Shown here: piece by piece, positions 48,247 to 57,824 of the stretch
Layout: each line of letters begins with the position of its first letter
How positions within the stretch are numbered: the stretch's first letter is position 1
Assembly: GCF_002734285.1 (NCBI RefSeq)
Contig: NZ_NSEA01000005.1
Coordinates: 182,620-246,619 of the forward strand
Length of the DNA: 64,000 nucleotides
Direction of reading: 5' to 3'
Source: Fredinandcohnia onubensis
GTDB taxonomy: Bacteria; Bacillota; Bacilli; Bacillales; Bacillaceae_L
Translations under genes and position numbers: made by a program
Notes under the pieces: generated by a model
The model's input: the letters and a program-made list of their open reading frames with translations, nothing else
The model's database searches: none
Told to the model about the DNA's origin: nothing

Positions 48247-49036
48247 AATGCGTTCCTTTTTGTAATAATTCTCTTCCGTCATCTCTCTTTTGGTCTTCAT
48301 TCCCTTTATTGTCGGTTGTACGATCAATTTCAGGGTTGAACTCAGTTCCACCTTTATTGTTGATACTAGGGTTTTTAAGGAAGTCTTGGTTCTCCCTTGC
48401 CCGACGCTCATACTCGGGGTTTAGTCCACCTTCCATTTCCCCATTTTCATTTTCACCATCACTTACTTTATATCCTTGTGGTGATTTAATCATTTGTTGA
48501 ATGGTTGAGGTAATAATTTGATCGACATTTCGACTGTCTGAATCAAGTCTACCGAATCGCTCAATTTGGTTCATCATGTCTGGATTATCTGAAACGTATA
48601 CATGGAAATACCTTGGAACAACTGACATCGCGGAACGTTTTACCTGGTCTGCCGTTAACATGCGATCCTCAGAATCCGTATCATATGCGACAAGGACCTC
48701 TTCATCCGTTACAAGCGTACCAACATCTTTAACATTTGGAATGGTTGTACAGATTTTACTGATTAAATCTGCTACTTTTTCCCTGTCCATTGTTGGCAAA
48801 TTACTGTATACATTCGCACCGCCGGGGACTGGATTCTTTTGGTGACGAACATAGCCAAAGTTCGTCATTTCCTTACCATCATTTTTGACACCCTTCGCAT
48901 TGTAAAGCTCGTTCTGGTCAATACGATATATTGAATTTCCACTTTCATGGTTGACTCCTGCATTGTCATCAGAAGTACCACAACCTGTTAATGCAGTTAA
49001 GGCAATTAAGCCTGAGATGATTTTGTATTTTTTCAA
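48245..49036 (-). CDS. yutC: YhcN/YlaJ-family sporulation lipoprotein YutC
   Basis: 263 residues. Signal peptide with lipobox LTGC (Cys 19), then a YhcN/YlaJ domain (about residues 75-180: DREKVADLISKICTTIPNVKDVGTLVTDEEVLVAYD) and a charged, low-complexity C-terminal tail rich in Asn, Asp and Glu. The family includes spore-membrane and forespore lipoproteins. A TTG at 49036 is preferred because GAGGGGG lies eight bases upstream; the GTG at 49045 overlaps that site. Next to lipA as in B. subtilis. Confidence 0.85.
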   Translation of the reverse strand: MKKYKIISGLIALTALTGCGTSDDNAGVNHESGNSIYRIDQNELYNAKGVKNDGKEMTNFGYVRHQKNPVPGGANVYSNLPTMDREKVADLISKICTTIPNVKDVGTLVTDEEVLVAYDTDSEDRMLTADQVKRSAMSVVPRYFHVYVSDNPDMMNQIERFGRLDSDSRNVDQIITSTIQQMIKSPQGYKVSDGENENGEMEGGLNPEYERRARENQDFLKNPSINNKGGTEFNPEIDRTTDNKGNEDQKRDDGRELLQKGTH

Positions 49037-49160
49037 TATTGACACCCCCTCAGTTGTAGGGTGACCAATTCAACAAAAATTTCGCATAGTAATTGATGGA
49101 TTGATTGGCTATAATGGATATATAGTGAACATCCTCTAGTATGGGGTACGAGGTGATTAA

Positions 49161-49436
49161 ATGATTAGCATAGGTAATACTACATATGAACTTATTGACG
49201 AGCTAAAAGATGGATTTAATGAAGAAGCTTTTCGTGCAAGATACAGTGATATCTTAGCGAAGTATGACTATATAGTTGGGGACTGGGGATATGAACAACT
49301 TCGCTTAAAAGGTTTTTTTGATGATAAAAACCAAAAAGCGTCATTTGATACAAAAATAAGTACCCTTTCTGAGTATTTATACGAATATTGCAATTTTGGT
49401 TGCGCCTATTTTGTATTAAAAAAGGTAAAAAAATAA
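49161..49436 (+). CDS. yutD: DUF1027 family protein YutD
   Basis: 91 residues, soluble, with the YDYIVGDWGYEQLRLKGFF block (about residues 35-53) that marks YutD. It ends with a Cys-containing segment (YCNFGCAYFVLKK). GAGGTGATTAA before the ATG. Conserved in Bacillales; the function is not known to me. Confidence 0.85.
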   Translation: MISIGNTTYELIDELKDGFNEEAFRARYSDILAKYDYIVGDWGYEQLRLKGFFDDKNQKASFDTKISTLSEYLYEYCNFGCAYFVLKKVKK

Positions 49437-49470
49437 AGTACAGGCAAAGTTCTCTGCCTGTACTTTTATT
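49435..49470. terminator. Bidirectional terminator after yutD
   Basis: AAAGTACAGGCA / TGCCTGTACTTT, 12-bp stem with an eight-base loop and T-run. The next gene converges from the right. Confidence 0.9.
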
Positions 49471-49488
49471 ATGGCTTGAACCTTTTTA

Positions 49489-49776
49489 TTAATCATAAGG
49501 TGGTTCGGCATTTTCTTCCTTGTCATCATGTGTGGGATGAGCCCCAGGGAATTGCCTTGGAAGATCCTGGTGAAGTGATTTGAACTCATAGTTAAAGTTG
49601 CTATAGGTTCGTTGTCCTTCTTTCCACGGTGTGCTTTTATTCTCTACAGGCGTATCCTTACCTTGCGGTGTGCCGTAAGGACCTTCCGGATATTCCTCAA
49701 AGGTTAGGAAATTTCTCATCGTCTCCACATTTGAAAAATCGGTATACTTTATTTCTTCCTTGTCTTTATCTGCCAC
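49489..49776 (-). CDS. Small acidic cytosolic protein, unknown
   Basis: 95 residues, very hydrophilic, rich in Asp, Glu, Pro and Tyr, probably unstructured in part. Blocks TFEEYPEGPYGTP (about residues 25-37) and STPWKEGQRTYSNFNYEFKSLHQDLPRQFPGAHPTHDD look conserved among Bacillus proteins labelled only 'cytosolic protein'. GTG start with GAGGTG eight bases upstream. It lies after DUF3055 on the same strand with 55 bp between, and may be co-transcribed. I do not know its role. Confidence 0.75.
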   Translation of the reverse strand: MADKDKEEIKYTDFSNVETMRNFLTFEEYPEGPYGTPQGKDTPVENKSTPWKEGQRTYSNFNYEFKSLHQDLPRQFPGAHPTHDDKEENAEPPYD

Positions 49777-49831
49777 CTGAAAAACACCTCACTTCTTACT
49801 TCTAGTGTTTTCGCAGCATTACGTAATTATG

Positions 49832-50098
49832 TTAGACAATTTCATACAGAAAAGAACGCAATTCCTCTGCTTCCTCTTCAGATAGCTGATAAGCATGTTC
49901 GATATAGCCGGGCTCATCAAGGTCATCTCTACCGATAATTGCAAAGCGATTGCTCAAGATATTTAAAACAATATGCTTGCCATAATAGCGGTCAGATTTA
50001 ACAACAGCTAAGTCGTAACGCTGATGTTCCCCCATAAAGCTTACAAACCTTGTTTGTGTGTCAATTGTATCATCATATAAGAAAAAACGTTCAGACAT
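49832..50098 (-). CDS. DUF3055 family protein
   Basis: 88 residues, compact alpha/beta protein: RFFLYDDTIDTQTRFVSFMG at the start, then DRYYGKHIVLNILSNRFAIIG and a Glu-rich helix at the end. I recognise it as DUF3055. AAGGAGAG lies eight bases before the ATG. It probably forms a unit with the downstream acidic protein. Function unknown. Confidence 0.8.
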   Translation of the reverse strand: MSERFFLYDDTIDTQTRFVSFMGEHQRYDLAVVKSDRYYGKHIVLNILSNRFAIIGRDDLDEPGYIEHAYQLSEEEAEELRSFLYEIV

Positions 50099-50280
50099 AA
50101 TGGATTCTCTCCTTCTAAGAAACAGTCATTACACTTATCATAACAAAGGTGTACGAATTAGAAAACGAATTTATAGATGCGATGAATGAGGGGCATACCA
50201 TGAATGATTATAAACTTTATGGTAAAATAATGTGGTATATAAAAGATGGTGGGTAAAGATTATAAACTGAAGGTGATACT

Positions 50281-50718
50281 ATGTATTTTGTTGACCGGGA
50301 AAAGATTGAAAAAACCCTTCTTTTTTACGAAGAGAATTTAAACCTAATTGAAGCGAATTCAAATTGGACAAGCGTGGTTGAAAAGAAAGCGTTAGAGAGA
50401 ATCTCTCATCTTACAATTGAGGCAATATTAGATGTCGGAAATTCGATGATTGACGGCTTTATTATGCGTGATCCAGGTAGCTATGAGGATATCATTGATA
50501 TACTTGAGGATGAAAAAGTAGTGACAACTGAAGCAGCGAATGAACTTAAAGAAATTATCCGTTTTCGAAAAGTGATTGTTCAAGATTATCTTGAGATTAA
50601 TCATGATGAATTAATCTTAAGCCTTCAAAAAAATAAAGAAAGTCTTGCAAACTTTCCACAAGCGGTACGATCTTATCTTGAAAATGAATTAGGACCGGTT
50701 TCAGCATTTAAAAATTAA
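50281..50718 (+). CDS. yutE: HepT-like DUF86 protein YutE
   Basis: 145 residues, all-helical HEPN/HepT-like fold: KKALERISHLTIEAILDVGNSMIDGF (about residues 34-60) and ELKEIIRFRKVIVQDYLEIN (about 93-112). Toxic HepT proteins carry R-x4-6-H-x-Y; here the place of the His holds Gln (RKVIVQDY), and no MntA nucleotidyltransferase antitoxin gene adjoins. It is therefore probably not an active toxin. It is 18 bp ahead of yutF, as in B. subtilis. GAAGGTG before the ATG. Confidence 0.83.
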   Translation: MYFVDREKIEKTLLFYEENLNLIEANSNWTSVVEKKALERISHLTIEAILDVGNSMIDGFIMRDPGSYEDIIDILEDEKVVTTEAANELKEIIRFRKVIVQDYLEINHDELILSLQKNKESLANFPQAVRSYLENELGPVSAFKN

Positions 50719-50736
50719 AAAAAGGTGATAGAAGTA

Positions 50737-51507
50737 GTGAAAACATACAAAGGATACTTATTTGACTTAGACGGTACCATGTACCGTGGAACAGAGCGTA
50801 TTAATGAAGCATGTGATTTTGTAAATAAATTAAATCAAAAGCAAATTCCATATTTATTTGTTACGAATAATTCATCTAGAACACCAGAACAGGTGGCAGC
50901 TAAACTTCGTGACTTTGATATTGCGTGTACAGCAGACCAGGTTTTCACCACTAGTCAAGCAACGGCAAATTATATGTATGATATGAAACCAGGAGCAAGT
51001 GTATATGTAATTGGTGAAGATGGTATCTACCAAGCTTTAGAGGAAAAAGGCTTTACATTTCAAGAGGAAAACCCAGATTTTGTGGTTTGTGGAATAGACC
51101 GTTCCCTTACATATGAAAAATTCGCCATTGCTTGTTTAGCAGTACGTAATGGTGCCACCTTTATTTCAACGAATGGTGACATCGCTATCCCAACTGAGCG
51201 TGGACTTCTACCAGGGAATGGTTCATTAACTTCGGTGATCACTGTTTCAACAACAGTAAAACCCACTTTTATTGGAAAGCCAGAAAAAATTATCATGGAA
51301 CAAGCGCAAAAGCAACTAGGGATTCCAAAAGAGGATACCATCATGATTGGTGATTATTATGATACCGATATTATGGCAGGTATGAATGCAGGTATCGATA
51401 CATTGCTTGTCCATACAGGTGTGACAACCCCTGAACTACTAAAAGGATATGACCGTCCTCCTACCTACGCAATCCATAGCTTAAAGGAATGGATGGATCG
51501 AATTTAA
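50737..51507 (+). CDS. yutF: HAD-superfamily phosphatase YutF (NagD family)
   Basis: 256 residues. HAD motif I FDLDGTMYRG (nucleophile Asp 10), motif II TNNSSR, motif III GKPEK and motif IV GDYYDTDIMAG, in the order of NagD/p-nitrophenyl phosphatase-type (type IIA cap) enzymes. It hydrolyses small phosphate esters; the natural substrate is unknown. GTG at 50737 is chosen because AAAGGTG is nine bases upstream and homologues begin KTYKGY. Confidence 0.88.
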   Translation: MKTYKGYLFDLDGTMYRGTERINEACDFVNKLNQKQIPYLFVTNNSSRTPEQVAAKLRDFDIACTADQVFTTSQATANYMYDMKPGASVYVIGEDGIYQALEEKGFTFQEENPDFVVCGIDRSLTYEKFAIACLAVRNGATFISTNGDIAIPTERGLLPGNGSLTSVITVSTTVKPTFIGKPEKIIMEQAQKQLGIPKEDTIMIGDYYDTDIMAGMNAGIDTLLVHTGVTTPELLKGYDRPPTYAIHSLKEWMDRI

Positions 51508-51555
51508 AAACGTCAAACTGAGCGTTTTAAATTTGGAGTAACATTATAATTCGAT

Positions 51556-51592
51556 AAAAAAAGACCAAATCCATGTGATTTGGCCTTTTTTA
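51556..51592. terminator. Bidirectional terminator between yutF and yutG
   Basis: AAAAAGACCAAATC / GATTTGGCCTTTTT (one G-T-type mismatch), CATGT loop. Confidence 0.85.
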
Positions 51593-51594
51593 TT

Positions 51595-52095
51595 TTATTC
51601 TACGTTTGCTGCTCTGTGTGCTAAACGACTTGATGCTGCAGCTGCAATTGCGCCAACAATATCATCTAAAAATGTATGACATTCCCCAGTTGATTTATCA
51701 TTTAAACGTTCTAATATACCAGGTTTTTTCTTATCAATGTATCCGTAGTTTGTAAAACCGATTGAGCCGTAAACGTTAACAATTGAAAAGGCAAGAATTT
51801 CATCTACTCCATAAAGTCCTTCGTCAACTTTGATTGTTGATAGTAGTGGCTCCTCAAGTAAGCCTTTCTCAGCAAGTTTATCTAATTGTATTCCAGTTAA
51901 CACTGCATTTTGGATTTCACGCTTTGTTAACACGCGGTCAACATTATGAATACATTCTTCCATTTTTAAATCTGGGTGATATTTGCTTTGTAGATAATAC
52001 ACCAACTCCGCAATATCCTGAATGGTGACGCCTCTTTCTTCCAACCATTTTCTGGCCGTTTTTTCAATCTCATTCATTTTATTCTCTTGACTCAT
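51595..52095 (-). CDS. yutG: Phosphatidylglycerophosphatase A-like protein YutG
   Basis: 166 residues, PgpA-domain protein without the membrane helices of true PgpA. The acidic motifs VDEGLYGVDEILAF and TFLDDIVGAIAAAASSRLAH (near the C-terminus) would hold metal ions. ATG at 52095 follows AGGTGA. In B. subtilis yutG lies between yutF and yutH. Probably a soluble phosphatase or regulator; the substrate is uncertain. Confidence 0.83.
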   Translation of the reverse strand: MSQENKMNEIEKTARKWLEERGVTIQDIAELVYYLQSKYHPDLKMEECIHNVDRVLTKREIQNAVLTGIQLDKLAEKGLLEEPLLSTIKVDEGLYGVDEILAFSIVNVYGSIGFTNYGYIDKKKPGILERLNDKSTGECHTFLDDIVGAIAAAASSRLAHRAANVE

Positions 52096-52239
52096 CTTGT
52101 TCACCTAATTTCTTTTGATTTCAAAATAATTTTTACTAATATTTCCTAGTTTACCACAAGTAATGAAGTTTTGTTTCATATAGATGTTTTATACAAATCA
52201 ATACGTAGTCTTAATAGTATGAGCGGGGAGCGATGTTTT

Positions 52240-53244
52240 ATGAAAGAAACACTCTTGGAGCAATACAAATTAAAAGTGGATCGATCTGTAAAAGTATTCG
52301 GATATGAAGCGATCATCTATCGAAATATAGTATATTGTATTGTGCCAATCTCAAATTTGGAACAAGAAGAACTGTTTGAAATTAAACATCTTAGTGATTA
52401 TATGATTCAAAAGGGAGATATTCGTGTTGGCTCCATATTACCTACTACAGATGGAAAGTTAAGCACCATTATCAATGACGGGGAAGTAGTCATTATTAGA
52501 TGTCCAGTCTATAGCCATAGGGTTTCCAATTCATTAGGGTATGAGTTGGCACGGTTTCATAAACGAGGCAGAAGCTTTCCCTATCAAGTAAAGAAGGTTA
52601 ATCGAATCGGACAGTGGAAAATCTTATGGGAAAAAAGATTGGATCAAATGGAGCTGTTCTGGAGGGAAAAGGTAAAGCAACATCCGCAAAACGAGTTTGA
52701 AACCTTATTTGTCGAAGCTTTTCCATATTATATAGGCTTAACAGAAAATGCAATCCAATATCTTGTTGATACAGAAATAGATGAAACCCCTTCTGCGATC
52801 GATTCGGCCACGATATGTCACCATCGTTTTACGGAAAATTCTTGGGATCGGAATTCCTATACGAAGCTACCTACGGATTGGGTTTTTGATCATTATACAA
52901 GGGACCTCGCAGAATTTATTCGGGACCAATATGTTAATGGAGAATCAAGACAAAACGAGCAAATCGTGCATTTTTTGAGGGAATATGAGCGGGTCAGCCC
53001 ACTTTCTGCATTCTCCTGGAGACTTCTATATGCACGCCTTTTATTTCCACTGCATTTTTTTGAGTGTATTGAAGGTTTTTATATGACAGGTTCAGAAATG
53101 CAAATGGAAAGTCATTGTAAAAGATTAGAATCCATTCTGAAGCATTCCAGTGAACATGAGCGCTTTTTAGCGACCTTTTTATCAAGTGTAGGAGTAAAAG
53201 AAAAAAGACTAACAATTCCAACTATCAGCTGGCTTCAAAAATAA
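52240..53244 (+). CDS. yutH: Spore coat-associated kinase-like protein YutH
   Basis: 334 residues, CotS/YsxE/YutH family with a kinase-like (APH) fold. Recognisable parts are the GYELARFHKRGRSFPYQ helix (about residues 101-117), HHRFTENSWD and PTDWVFDHYTRDLAEFIRDQ, which stands in the place of the DFD region. Catalytic residues look degenerate, so activity is doubtful. A structural coat protein made in the mother cell. ATG at 52240 with GGGGAG upstream; earlier in-frame starts lack a site. Confidence 0.83.
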   Translation: MKETLLEQYKLKVDRSVKVFGYEAIIYRNIVYCIVPISNLEQEELFEIKHLSDYMIQKGDIRVGSILPTTDGKLSTIINDGEVVIIRCPVYSHRVSNSLGYELARFHKRGRSFPYQVKKVNRIGQWKILWEKRLDQMELFWREKVKQHPQNEFETLFVEAFPYYIGLTENAIQYLVDTEIDETPSAIDSATICHHRFTENSWDRNSYTKLPTDWVFDHYTRDLAEFIRDQYVNGESRQNEQIVHFLREYERVSPLSAFSWRLLYARLLFPLHFFECIEGFYMTGSEMQMESHCKRLESILKHSSEHERFLATFLSSVGVKEKRLTIPTISWLQK

Positions 53245-53291
53245 GAATGTATGGTACTATATAGAAAGATAATATTTTTTAGAGGTGAAAC

Positions 53292-54275
53292 ATGACTAGG
53301 CCATATGTTTTTATTACTAGAAAACTTTCCGAAAACGCAATTCAACCACTAATGGAAATAGCAGATGTACATATTTGGAATGAGGAAGAAAGAGCCGTTC
53401 CAAGAGAAATCCTACTTGAAGAGGTAAAAAAGGCAGACGCTCTTTTAACAATGCTTTCAGATAAAGTCGATAAAGAGCTTCTTGATGCAGCACCAAAATT
53501 AAAGGTAATCGCAAACCTTGCTGTAGGCTATGACAATATTGACGTAGAATATGCAAATCAAAAGGGAATTGCGATATGTAATACACCTGATGTTTTAACA
53601 GACACTACAGCCGATTTAGCCTTTGCTTTATTGCTTTCAACTGCAAGACGAGTTGTGGAAGCAGCTGAATTTGTTAAAAAAGGCGAATGGAAAAGTTGGA
53701 GCCCATTATTGCTAGCAGGAAGCGATGTCCATCATAAAACAATTGGGATCGTTGGGATGGGTAAAATCGGTGAAGCAGTTGCAAAACGCGCAACAGGGTT
53801 TGATATGAATATTTTGTATCATAACCGCTCCCGTAATGTCGTTGCAGAAGAACGCATTGGCGCTTCTTATGCAACCTTTGATGAGCTAATTGAAACCTCT
53901 GATTTTATTGTTTGTCTAACTCCACTAACGGATGAAACAAGAGGTTTATTCAATAAGGAAAGCTTTATGAAAATGAAAAGTTCTGCAGTTTTTATTAATG
54001 TTTCTAGAGGGCCAGTTGTTGATGAAGGTGCTTTATATCAAGCGTTAGTCAATGGTGAAATTGCCGCAGCAGGCCTTGACGTTTTTGAAAAAGAGCCTGT
54101 AGATGCAAAACATCCATTATTAACACTTCCAAATGTCGTAGCATTGCCACACATCGGAAGCTCAAGTACTGAAACCCGTGAAAAAATGATGAAACTGTGC
54201 TGTGAAAATATTGAACTTGTTCTTATCAATCAACAACCCAAAACACTTGTTAACAAAGAATGGGTCTTTCAGTAA
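53292..54275 (+). CDS. D-2-hydroxyacid dehydrogenase (glyoxylate/hydroxypyruvate reductase type)
   Basis: 327 residues. NAD(P)-binding motif GIVGMGKIGEAVAKR (about residues 152-166), signature NVSRGPVVDEGALYQAL with the substrate Arg, a Glu in FEKEPV and the catalytic His in LPHIGSSS (about residue 290). This is the family of glycerate dehydrogenase, glyoxylate reductase and YvcT-like 2-ketogluconate reductases. GAGGTG before the ATG. It lies between yutH and the hom operon, with a terminator after it. Confidence 0.88.
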   Translation: MTRPYVFITRKLSENAIQPLMEIADVHIWNEEERAVPREILLEEVKKADALLTMLSDKVDKELLDAAPKLKVIANLAVGYDNIDVEYANQKGIAICNTPDVLTDTTADLAFALLLSTARRVVEAAEFVKKGEWKSWSPLLLAGSDVHHKTIGIVGMGKIGEAVAKRATGFDMNILYHNRSRNVVAEERIGASYATFDELIETSDFIVCLTPLTDETRGLFNKESFMKMKSSAVFINVSRGPVVDEGALYQALVNGEIAAAGLDVFEKEPVDAKHPLLTLPNVVALPHIGSSSTETREKMMKLCCENIELVLINQQPKTLVNKEWVFQ

Positions 54276-54292
54276 TCATATATTTATCGGAG

Positions 54293-54320
54293 GCACCTTC
54301 GTAAAGAAGGTGTTCTTTTA
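54293..54320 (+). terminator. Terminator of the 2-hydroxyacid dehydrogenase gene
   Basis: GCACCTTC / GAAGGTGT, GTAAA loop, TCTTTTAT. Confidence 0.7.
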
Positions 54321-54419
54321 TAAGTTGAATTTTTACAAAATAAAAACTTTTTTATAAAATGTATCCCTTTTATATCAGGGTGTTAAACGTTTTCAAACGA
54401 AAAGTCTGAAAAAAAGCAC

Positions 54420-54448
54420 TTGTAAAAGTATAGTATTACCACTATAAT
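54420..54448 (+). promoter_or_regulatory. Sigma-A promoter of hom-thrCB
   Basis: TTGTAA (54420-54425), 17-bp spacer, perfect TATAAT (54443-54448). Confidence 0.75.
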
Positions 54449-54468
54449 GTCCTTTATAGGAAGACAAT

Positions 54469-54487
54469 TGTATTTCTCAGAAATACA
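54469..54487 (+). promoter_or_regulatory. Perfect dyad in the hom leader
   Basis: TGTATTTCT-C-AGAAATACA lies between the predicted transcription start and the GAGGAGG ribosome site. It could be an operator or an mRNA 5' hairpin. Confidence 0.4.
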
Positions 54488-54504
54488 GAGGAGGCGGATG
54501 AATA

Positions 54505-55803
54505 ATGAAAAAAATTTCAGTTGGATTATTAGGATTAGGTACGGTTGGTAGTGGTGTTGTTACGATTTTAAAAAATCATCAAGATAAATTAATGCATCAG
54601 GTTGGATGCCCAATTGAGGTTAAGAAAGTATTAGTGAAAGACTTACATAAGCATAGGACAGTAGACATTGAACCTTCCCTTTTGACAACAAATGCAAACG
54701 AGGTAATTGAAGACCCAGAAATCGATGTTGTCATTGAAGTGATGGGGGGAGTAGATGACACTAGACAGCTTATTCTTCAATCTTTACGTAATAAAAAACA
54801 CGTTGTAACAGCAAACAAGGATTTAATGGCATTATACGGTTCAGAGCTATTAACAGTTGCAAGTGAAAATGGTTGTGACCTATTTTATGAAGCAAGTGTT
54901 GCCGGTGGGATTCCAATTCTTCGAGGGTTAGCAGATGGATTTGCTTCAGACAGAATCATTAAGATGATGGGAATCGTGAACGGAACCACTAATTTCATTT
55001 TAACAAAAATGACGAAGTTCGGTAGTGCTTATGAAGAAGTATTAAAAGAAGCACAGGAGCTTGGCTATGCAGAAGCAGACCCTACAGCAGATGTTGAAGG
55101 TCTAGATGCAGCAAGAAAGATGGCAATCCTTGCAACATTAGGATACTCCATGAATATCGACCTTAAAGATGTTCGAGTTCAAGGAATTTCAACTGTAACA
55201 AGTGAGGATATCGAATACAGTAAACGATTAGGTTATGTTGTTAAGTTGATCGGCACTGCCCATCGTAAGGGGGAAAAAGTTGAAGTAAGTGTTCAACCAA
55301 CACTTCTTCCTGAAACACACCCACTTGCTGGAGTAAATGATGAATTTAACGCTGTATATGTGTATGGAGAAGCGGTTGGAGAAACGATGTTTTACGGACC
55401 GGGTGCAGGAAGCCTACCAACTGCAACATCAATTGTTTCCGATTTAGTCGGAGTTATGAAAAATATGAGACTAGGGGTAAATGGTAAAAGTAGCGTGTCC
55501 CCTCAATTTGAAAAGAAACTAAAAGACGATTCTGAGATTTTCTCAAAATACTTCTTACGTATTCACGTAAAAGATCAAGTGGGAGCATTTGCAAAACTTA
55601 CATCCCTATTCTCAGAACGCGGTGTAAGCTTCGAGAAAATTCTTCAATTACCGCTTAAAAATAAAGATTTAGCTGAAATTGTTCTTGTTACTCATCAAGC
55701 ATCATTACGGGATTACGAGGAAATTTTAGTACAATTAAGAGACTTACAGATTATTCAAGAGGTTAAGAGCTCTTACCGAGTTGAAGGAGGAAACCTAGCA
55801 TGA
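54505..55803 (+). CDS. hom: Homoserine dehydrogenase
   Basis: 432 residues. NAD(P)-binding [13 protein letters not shown] (about residues 6-18), [11 protein letters not shown] (catalytic region), [14 protein letters not shown] and the Lys/Asp residues of [20 protein letters not shown]. The C-terminal 80 residues are an ACT domain ([20 protein letters not shown]) for feedback control. It makes homoserine, precursor of threonine and, through O-acetylhomoserine, of the methionine made by metY. It overlaps thrC by four bases. GAGGAGG upstream. Confidence 0.96.
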   Translation: MKKISVGLLGLGTVGSGVVTILKNHQDKLMHQVGCPIEVKKVLVKDLHKHRTVDIEPSLLTTNANEVIEDPEIDVVIEVMGGVDDTRQLILQSLRNKKHVVTANKDLMALYGSELLTVASENGCDLFYEASVAGGIPILRGLADGFASDRIIKMMGIVNGTTNFILTKMTKFGSAYEEVLKEAQELGYAEADPTADVEGLDAARKMAILATLGYSMNIDLKDVRVQGISTVTSEDIEYSKRLGYVVKLIGTAHRKGEKVEVSVQPTLLPETHPLAGVNDEFNAVYVYGEAVGETMFYGPGAGSLPTATSIVSDLVGVMKNMRLGVNGKSSVSPQFEKKLKDDSEIFSKYFLRIHVKDQVGAFAKLTSLFSERGVSFEKILQLPLKNKDLAEIVLVTHQASLRDYEEILVQLRDLQIIQEVKSSYRVEGGNLA

Positions 55804-56867
55804 GATGGCAAGGACTATTACAGCAATTTCGTGAATATTTACCGGTGAATACAAATACTCCAATGCTTTCCTTAAATGAAGGGAATACGCCATTAATTCC
55901 GCTACATTCCATTTCAGAGGATCTTGGGGTTGAATTATATGTAAAAGTAGAAGGTGCAAACCCAACTGGCTCCTTTAAGGACCGTGGGATGGTAATGGCG
56001 GTTGCGAAAGCAGTTGAAGAAGGCAGCAATACGATTATCTGTGCATCCACTGGGAATACTTCAGCAGCAGCAGCAGCATATGCCGCACGTGCAGGACTCC
56101 GTTGTATTGTCGTCATTCCTGAAGGCAAGATTGCGATGGGTAAACTAGCGCAAGCCGTCATGTATGGAGCAGAAATCATTTCAATTGAAGGAAACTTTGA
56201 CCATGCCCTACAGATGGTTCGTAATATTAGTGAAACAGCACCTATTACTCTTGTAAACTCTGTAAATCCATATCGAATTGAAGGACAAAAAACAGCAGCA
56301 TTTGAAATCTGTGTGCAATTAGATGGAGCTCCAGATGTACTAGCGATTCCGGTTGGAAATGCTGGGAACATTACAGCATACTGGAAAGGTTTCAAAGAAT
56401 ATAACGAGCGTCATAATACAGGTCTTCCTGAGATGCGCGGGTTTGAAGCAGAAGGTGCAGCGGCAATTGCAAAGAATCAAGTGATTGAGAATCCTGAAAC
56501 AGTAGCAACTGCAATTAGAATCGGAAATCCAGCAAGCTGGGATAGTGCTGTGGTGGCTGCAAGTGAGTCGAAAGGTAAAATTGATGAGGTTTCAGATGAC
56601 GAAATCCTTGAAGCATATCAATTATTAGCTAGAAAAGAAGGCGTGTTTGCTGAACCAGGTTCTTGTGCTTCCATCGCTGGAGTGATCAAACAAGTACGCA
56701 GTGGTGAAATTAAAAAAGGTAGCCGAATCGTTGCTGTTCTAACTGGAAATGGACTAAAGGACCCTAATATTGCAATTGAAGCAACTTCTATCAAGCCTGT
56801 GGTATTGCCGAACGATGAAAAGCTTGTTTATGAACATATCAGAGGAGCCGTACTACATGAAGTTTGA
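55800..56867 (+). CDS. thrC: Threonine synthase
   Basis: 355 residues, the short Bacillus-type threonine synthase. PLP Lys in [10 protein letters not shown] (about residue 61), phosphate-binding loop [13 protein letters not shown] and [17 protein letters not shown]. Converts O-phosphohomoserine to threonine. The ATG overlaps the hom stop (ATGA), with GGAGG inside hom; the end overlaps thrB by 11 bases. Confidence 0.96.
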   Translation: MRWQGLLQQFREYLPVNTNTPMLSLNEGNTPLIPLHSISEDLGVELYVKVEGANPTGSFKDRGMVMAVAKAVEEGSNTIICASTGNTSAAAAAYAARAGLRCIVVIPEGKIAMGKLAQAVMYGAEIISIEGNFDHALQMVRNISETAPITLVNSVNPYRIEGQKTAAFEICVQLDGAPDVLAIPVGNAGNITAYWKGFKEYNERHNTGLPEMRGFEAEGAAAIAKNQVIENPETVATAIRIGNPASWDSAVVAASESKGKIDEVSDDEILEAYQLLARKEGVFAEPGSCASIAGVIKQVRSGEIKKGSRIVAVLTGNGLKDPNIAIEATSIKPVVLPNDEKLVYEHIRGAVLHEV

Positions 56868-57774
56868 TCAAGCCTTTCAAATTAAAGTACCAGCAAGTAC
56901 GGCAAATCTTGGACCTGGATTTGACTCAGTAGGGTTAGCGGTCAATCGCTATTTAACTCTCCAAGTTGAACCAAGTCAAGAGTGGGAGTTTGTCCTGCAA
57001 TCAGAAGAAATTGCAGATACTCCAACTGGTAAAGATAATTTTATATATCAAATCGCAGAAAAGGTAGCTCGTACTTTCTCCTATGAGCTGCCTCCCTGCA
57101 AAGTATATGTTCATAGTAATATTCCACTAGCTAGAGGTCTGGGAAGTAGTGCAGCCGCTATAATCGCTGCAATCGAACTGGTTAATGAACTTTGTAATCT
57201 TCAATTAACAAACCAACAAAAGCTTGATTTAGCCTGTGAATTTGAGGGACACCCCGATAATGTAGGTGCATCGCTATACGGTGGCTTAGTCATTGGCAGT
57301 CATCGTGGAAGCAAAGACACTGATCTCGTCCATGTGAATGATCTATCCTTTGATTTGGTGGTTGTCATTCCACCGTATGAACTAAAAACAAAGGATGCCC
57401 GAAGTGTACTTCCGACGGAATTATCCTATCCTGAGGCGGTTAAGGCAAGCTCGATAAGCAATGTAATGGTCGCTGCTCTTTTAACCAAGAACCTTGCATT
57501 AATGGGGAAAATGATGGAGCTCGATCTTTTCCATCAACAGTACCGAGCAAAGCTTATTCCTGAATTTAGTCACATCCATCAGGTTGCAAAAAAGTCAGGA
57601 GCATTTGGAGTAGCCATAAGCGGAGCGGGGCCAACAGTCATTTGCTTTACTGAATGTGGACAAGGAAAACAGCTTCGAGATGAGTTATCATCTGAATTTG
57701 AAGGATATCAGGTTGATGAAGTATCAATTGAGAAAAACGGCAGTGTGTTAACTTCACTTTCATTACATGAATAA
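56857..57774 (+). CDS. thrB: Homoserine kinase
   Basis: 305 residues, GHMP-kinase family: N-terminal [16 protein letters not shown] (about residues 11-26), the ATP-binding loop [13 protein letters not shown] (about 90-102) and C-terminal [12 protein letters not shown]. Phosphorylates homoserine for ThrC. ATG at 56857 with AGAGGAG inside thrC; the longer frame upstream overlaps thrC and has no ribosome site. Last gene of hom-thrC-thrB. Confidence 0.95.
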   Translation: MKFDQAFQIKVPASTANLGPGFDSVGLAVNRYLTLQVEPSQEWEFVLQSEEIADTPTGKDNFIYQIAEKVARTFSYELPPCKVYVHSNIPLARGLGSSAAAIIAAIELVNELCNLQLTNQQKLDLACEFEGHPDNVGASLYGGLVIGSHRGSKDTDLVHVNDLSFDLVVVIPPYELKTKDARSVLPTELSYPEAVKASSISNVMVAALLTKNLALMGKMMELDLFHQQYRAKLIPEFSHIHQVAKKSGAFGVAISGAGPTVICFTECGQGKQLRDELSSEFEGYQVDEVSIEKNGSVLTSLSLHE

Positions 57775-57777
57775 AGA

Positions 57778-57806
57778 AGCGAAACCGAAATGGGTTTCGC
57801 TTTTTT
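57778..57806 (+). terminator. Terminator of hom-thrCB
   Basis: AGCGAAACC / GGTTTCGCT followed by TTTTT. Confidence 0.9.
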
Positions 57807-57824
57807 GAGTATAGAATACTTAAA

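Noticed and set aside
50281..51507. Toxin-antitoxin pair made of yutE and yutF
   Set aside because: yutF is a NagD-type HAD phosphatase, not a MntA-like nucleotidyltransferase, and yutE lacks the catalytic HepT motif.
54378..54393. CcpA cre-like site (GTTAAACGTTTTCA) upstream of hom
   Set aside because: The conserved TG/CA ends do not both fit in either orientation, and there is no contextual reason for carbon control.
55763..56395. 210-codon open frame antisense to thrC
   Set aside because: Same reasons: no ribosome site, no recognisable protein, opposite an intact thrC.
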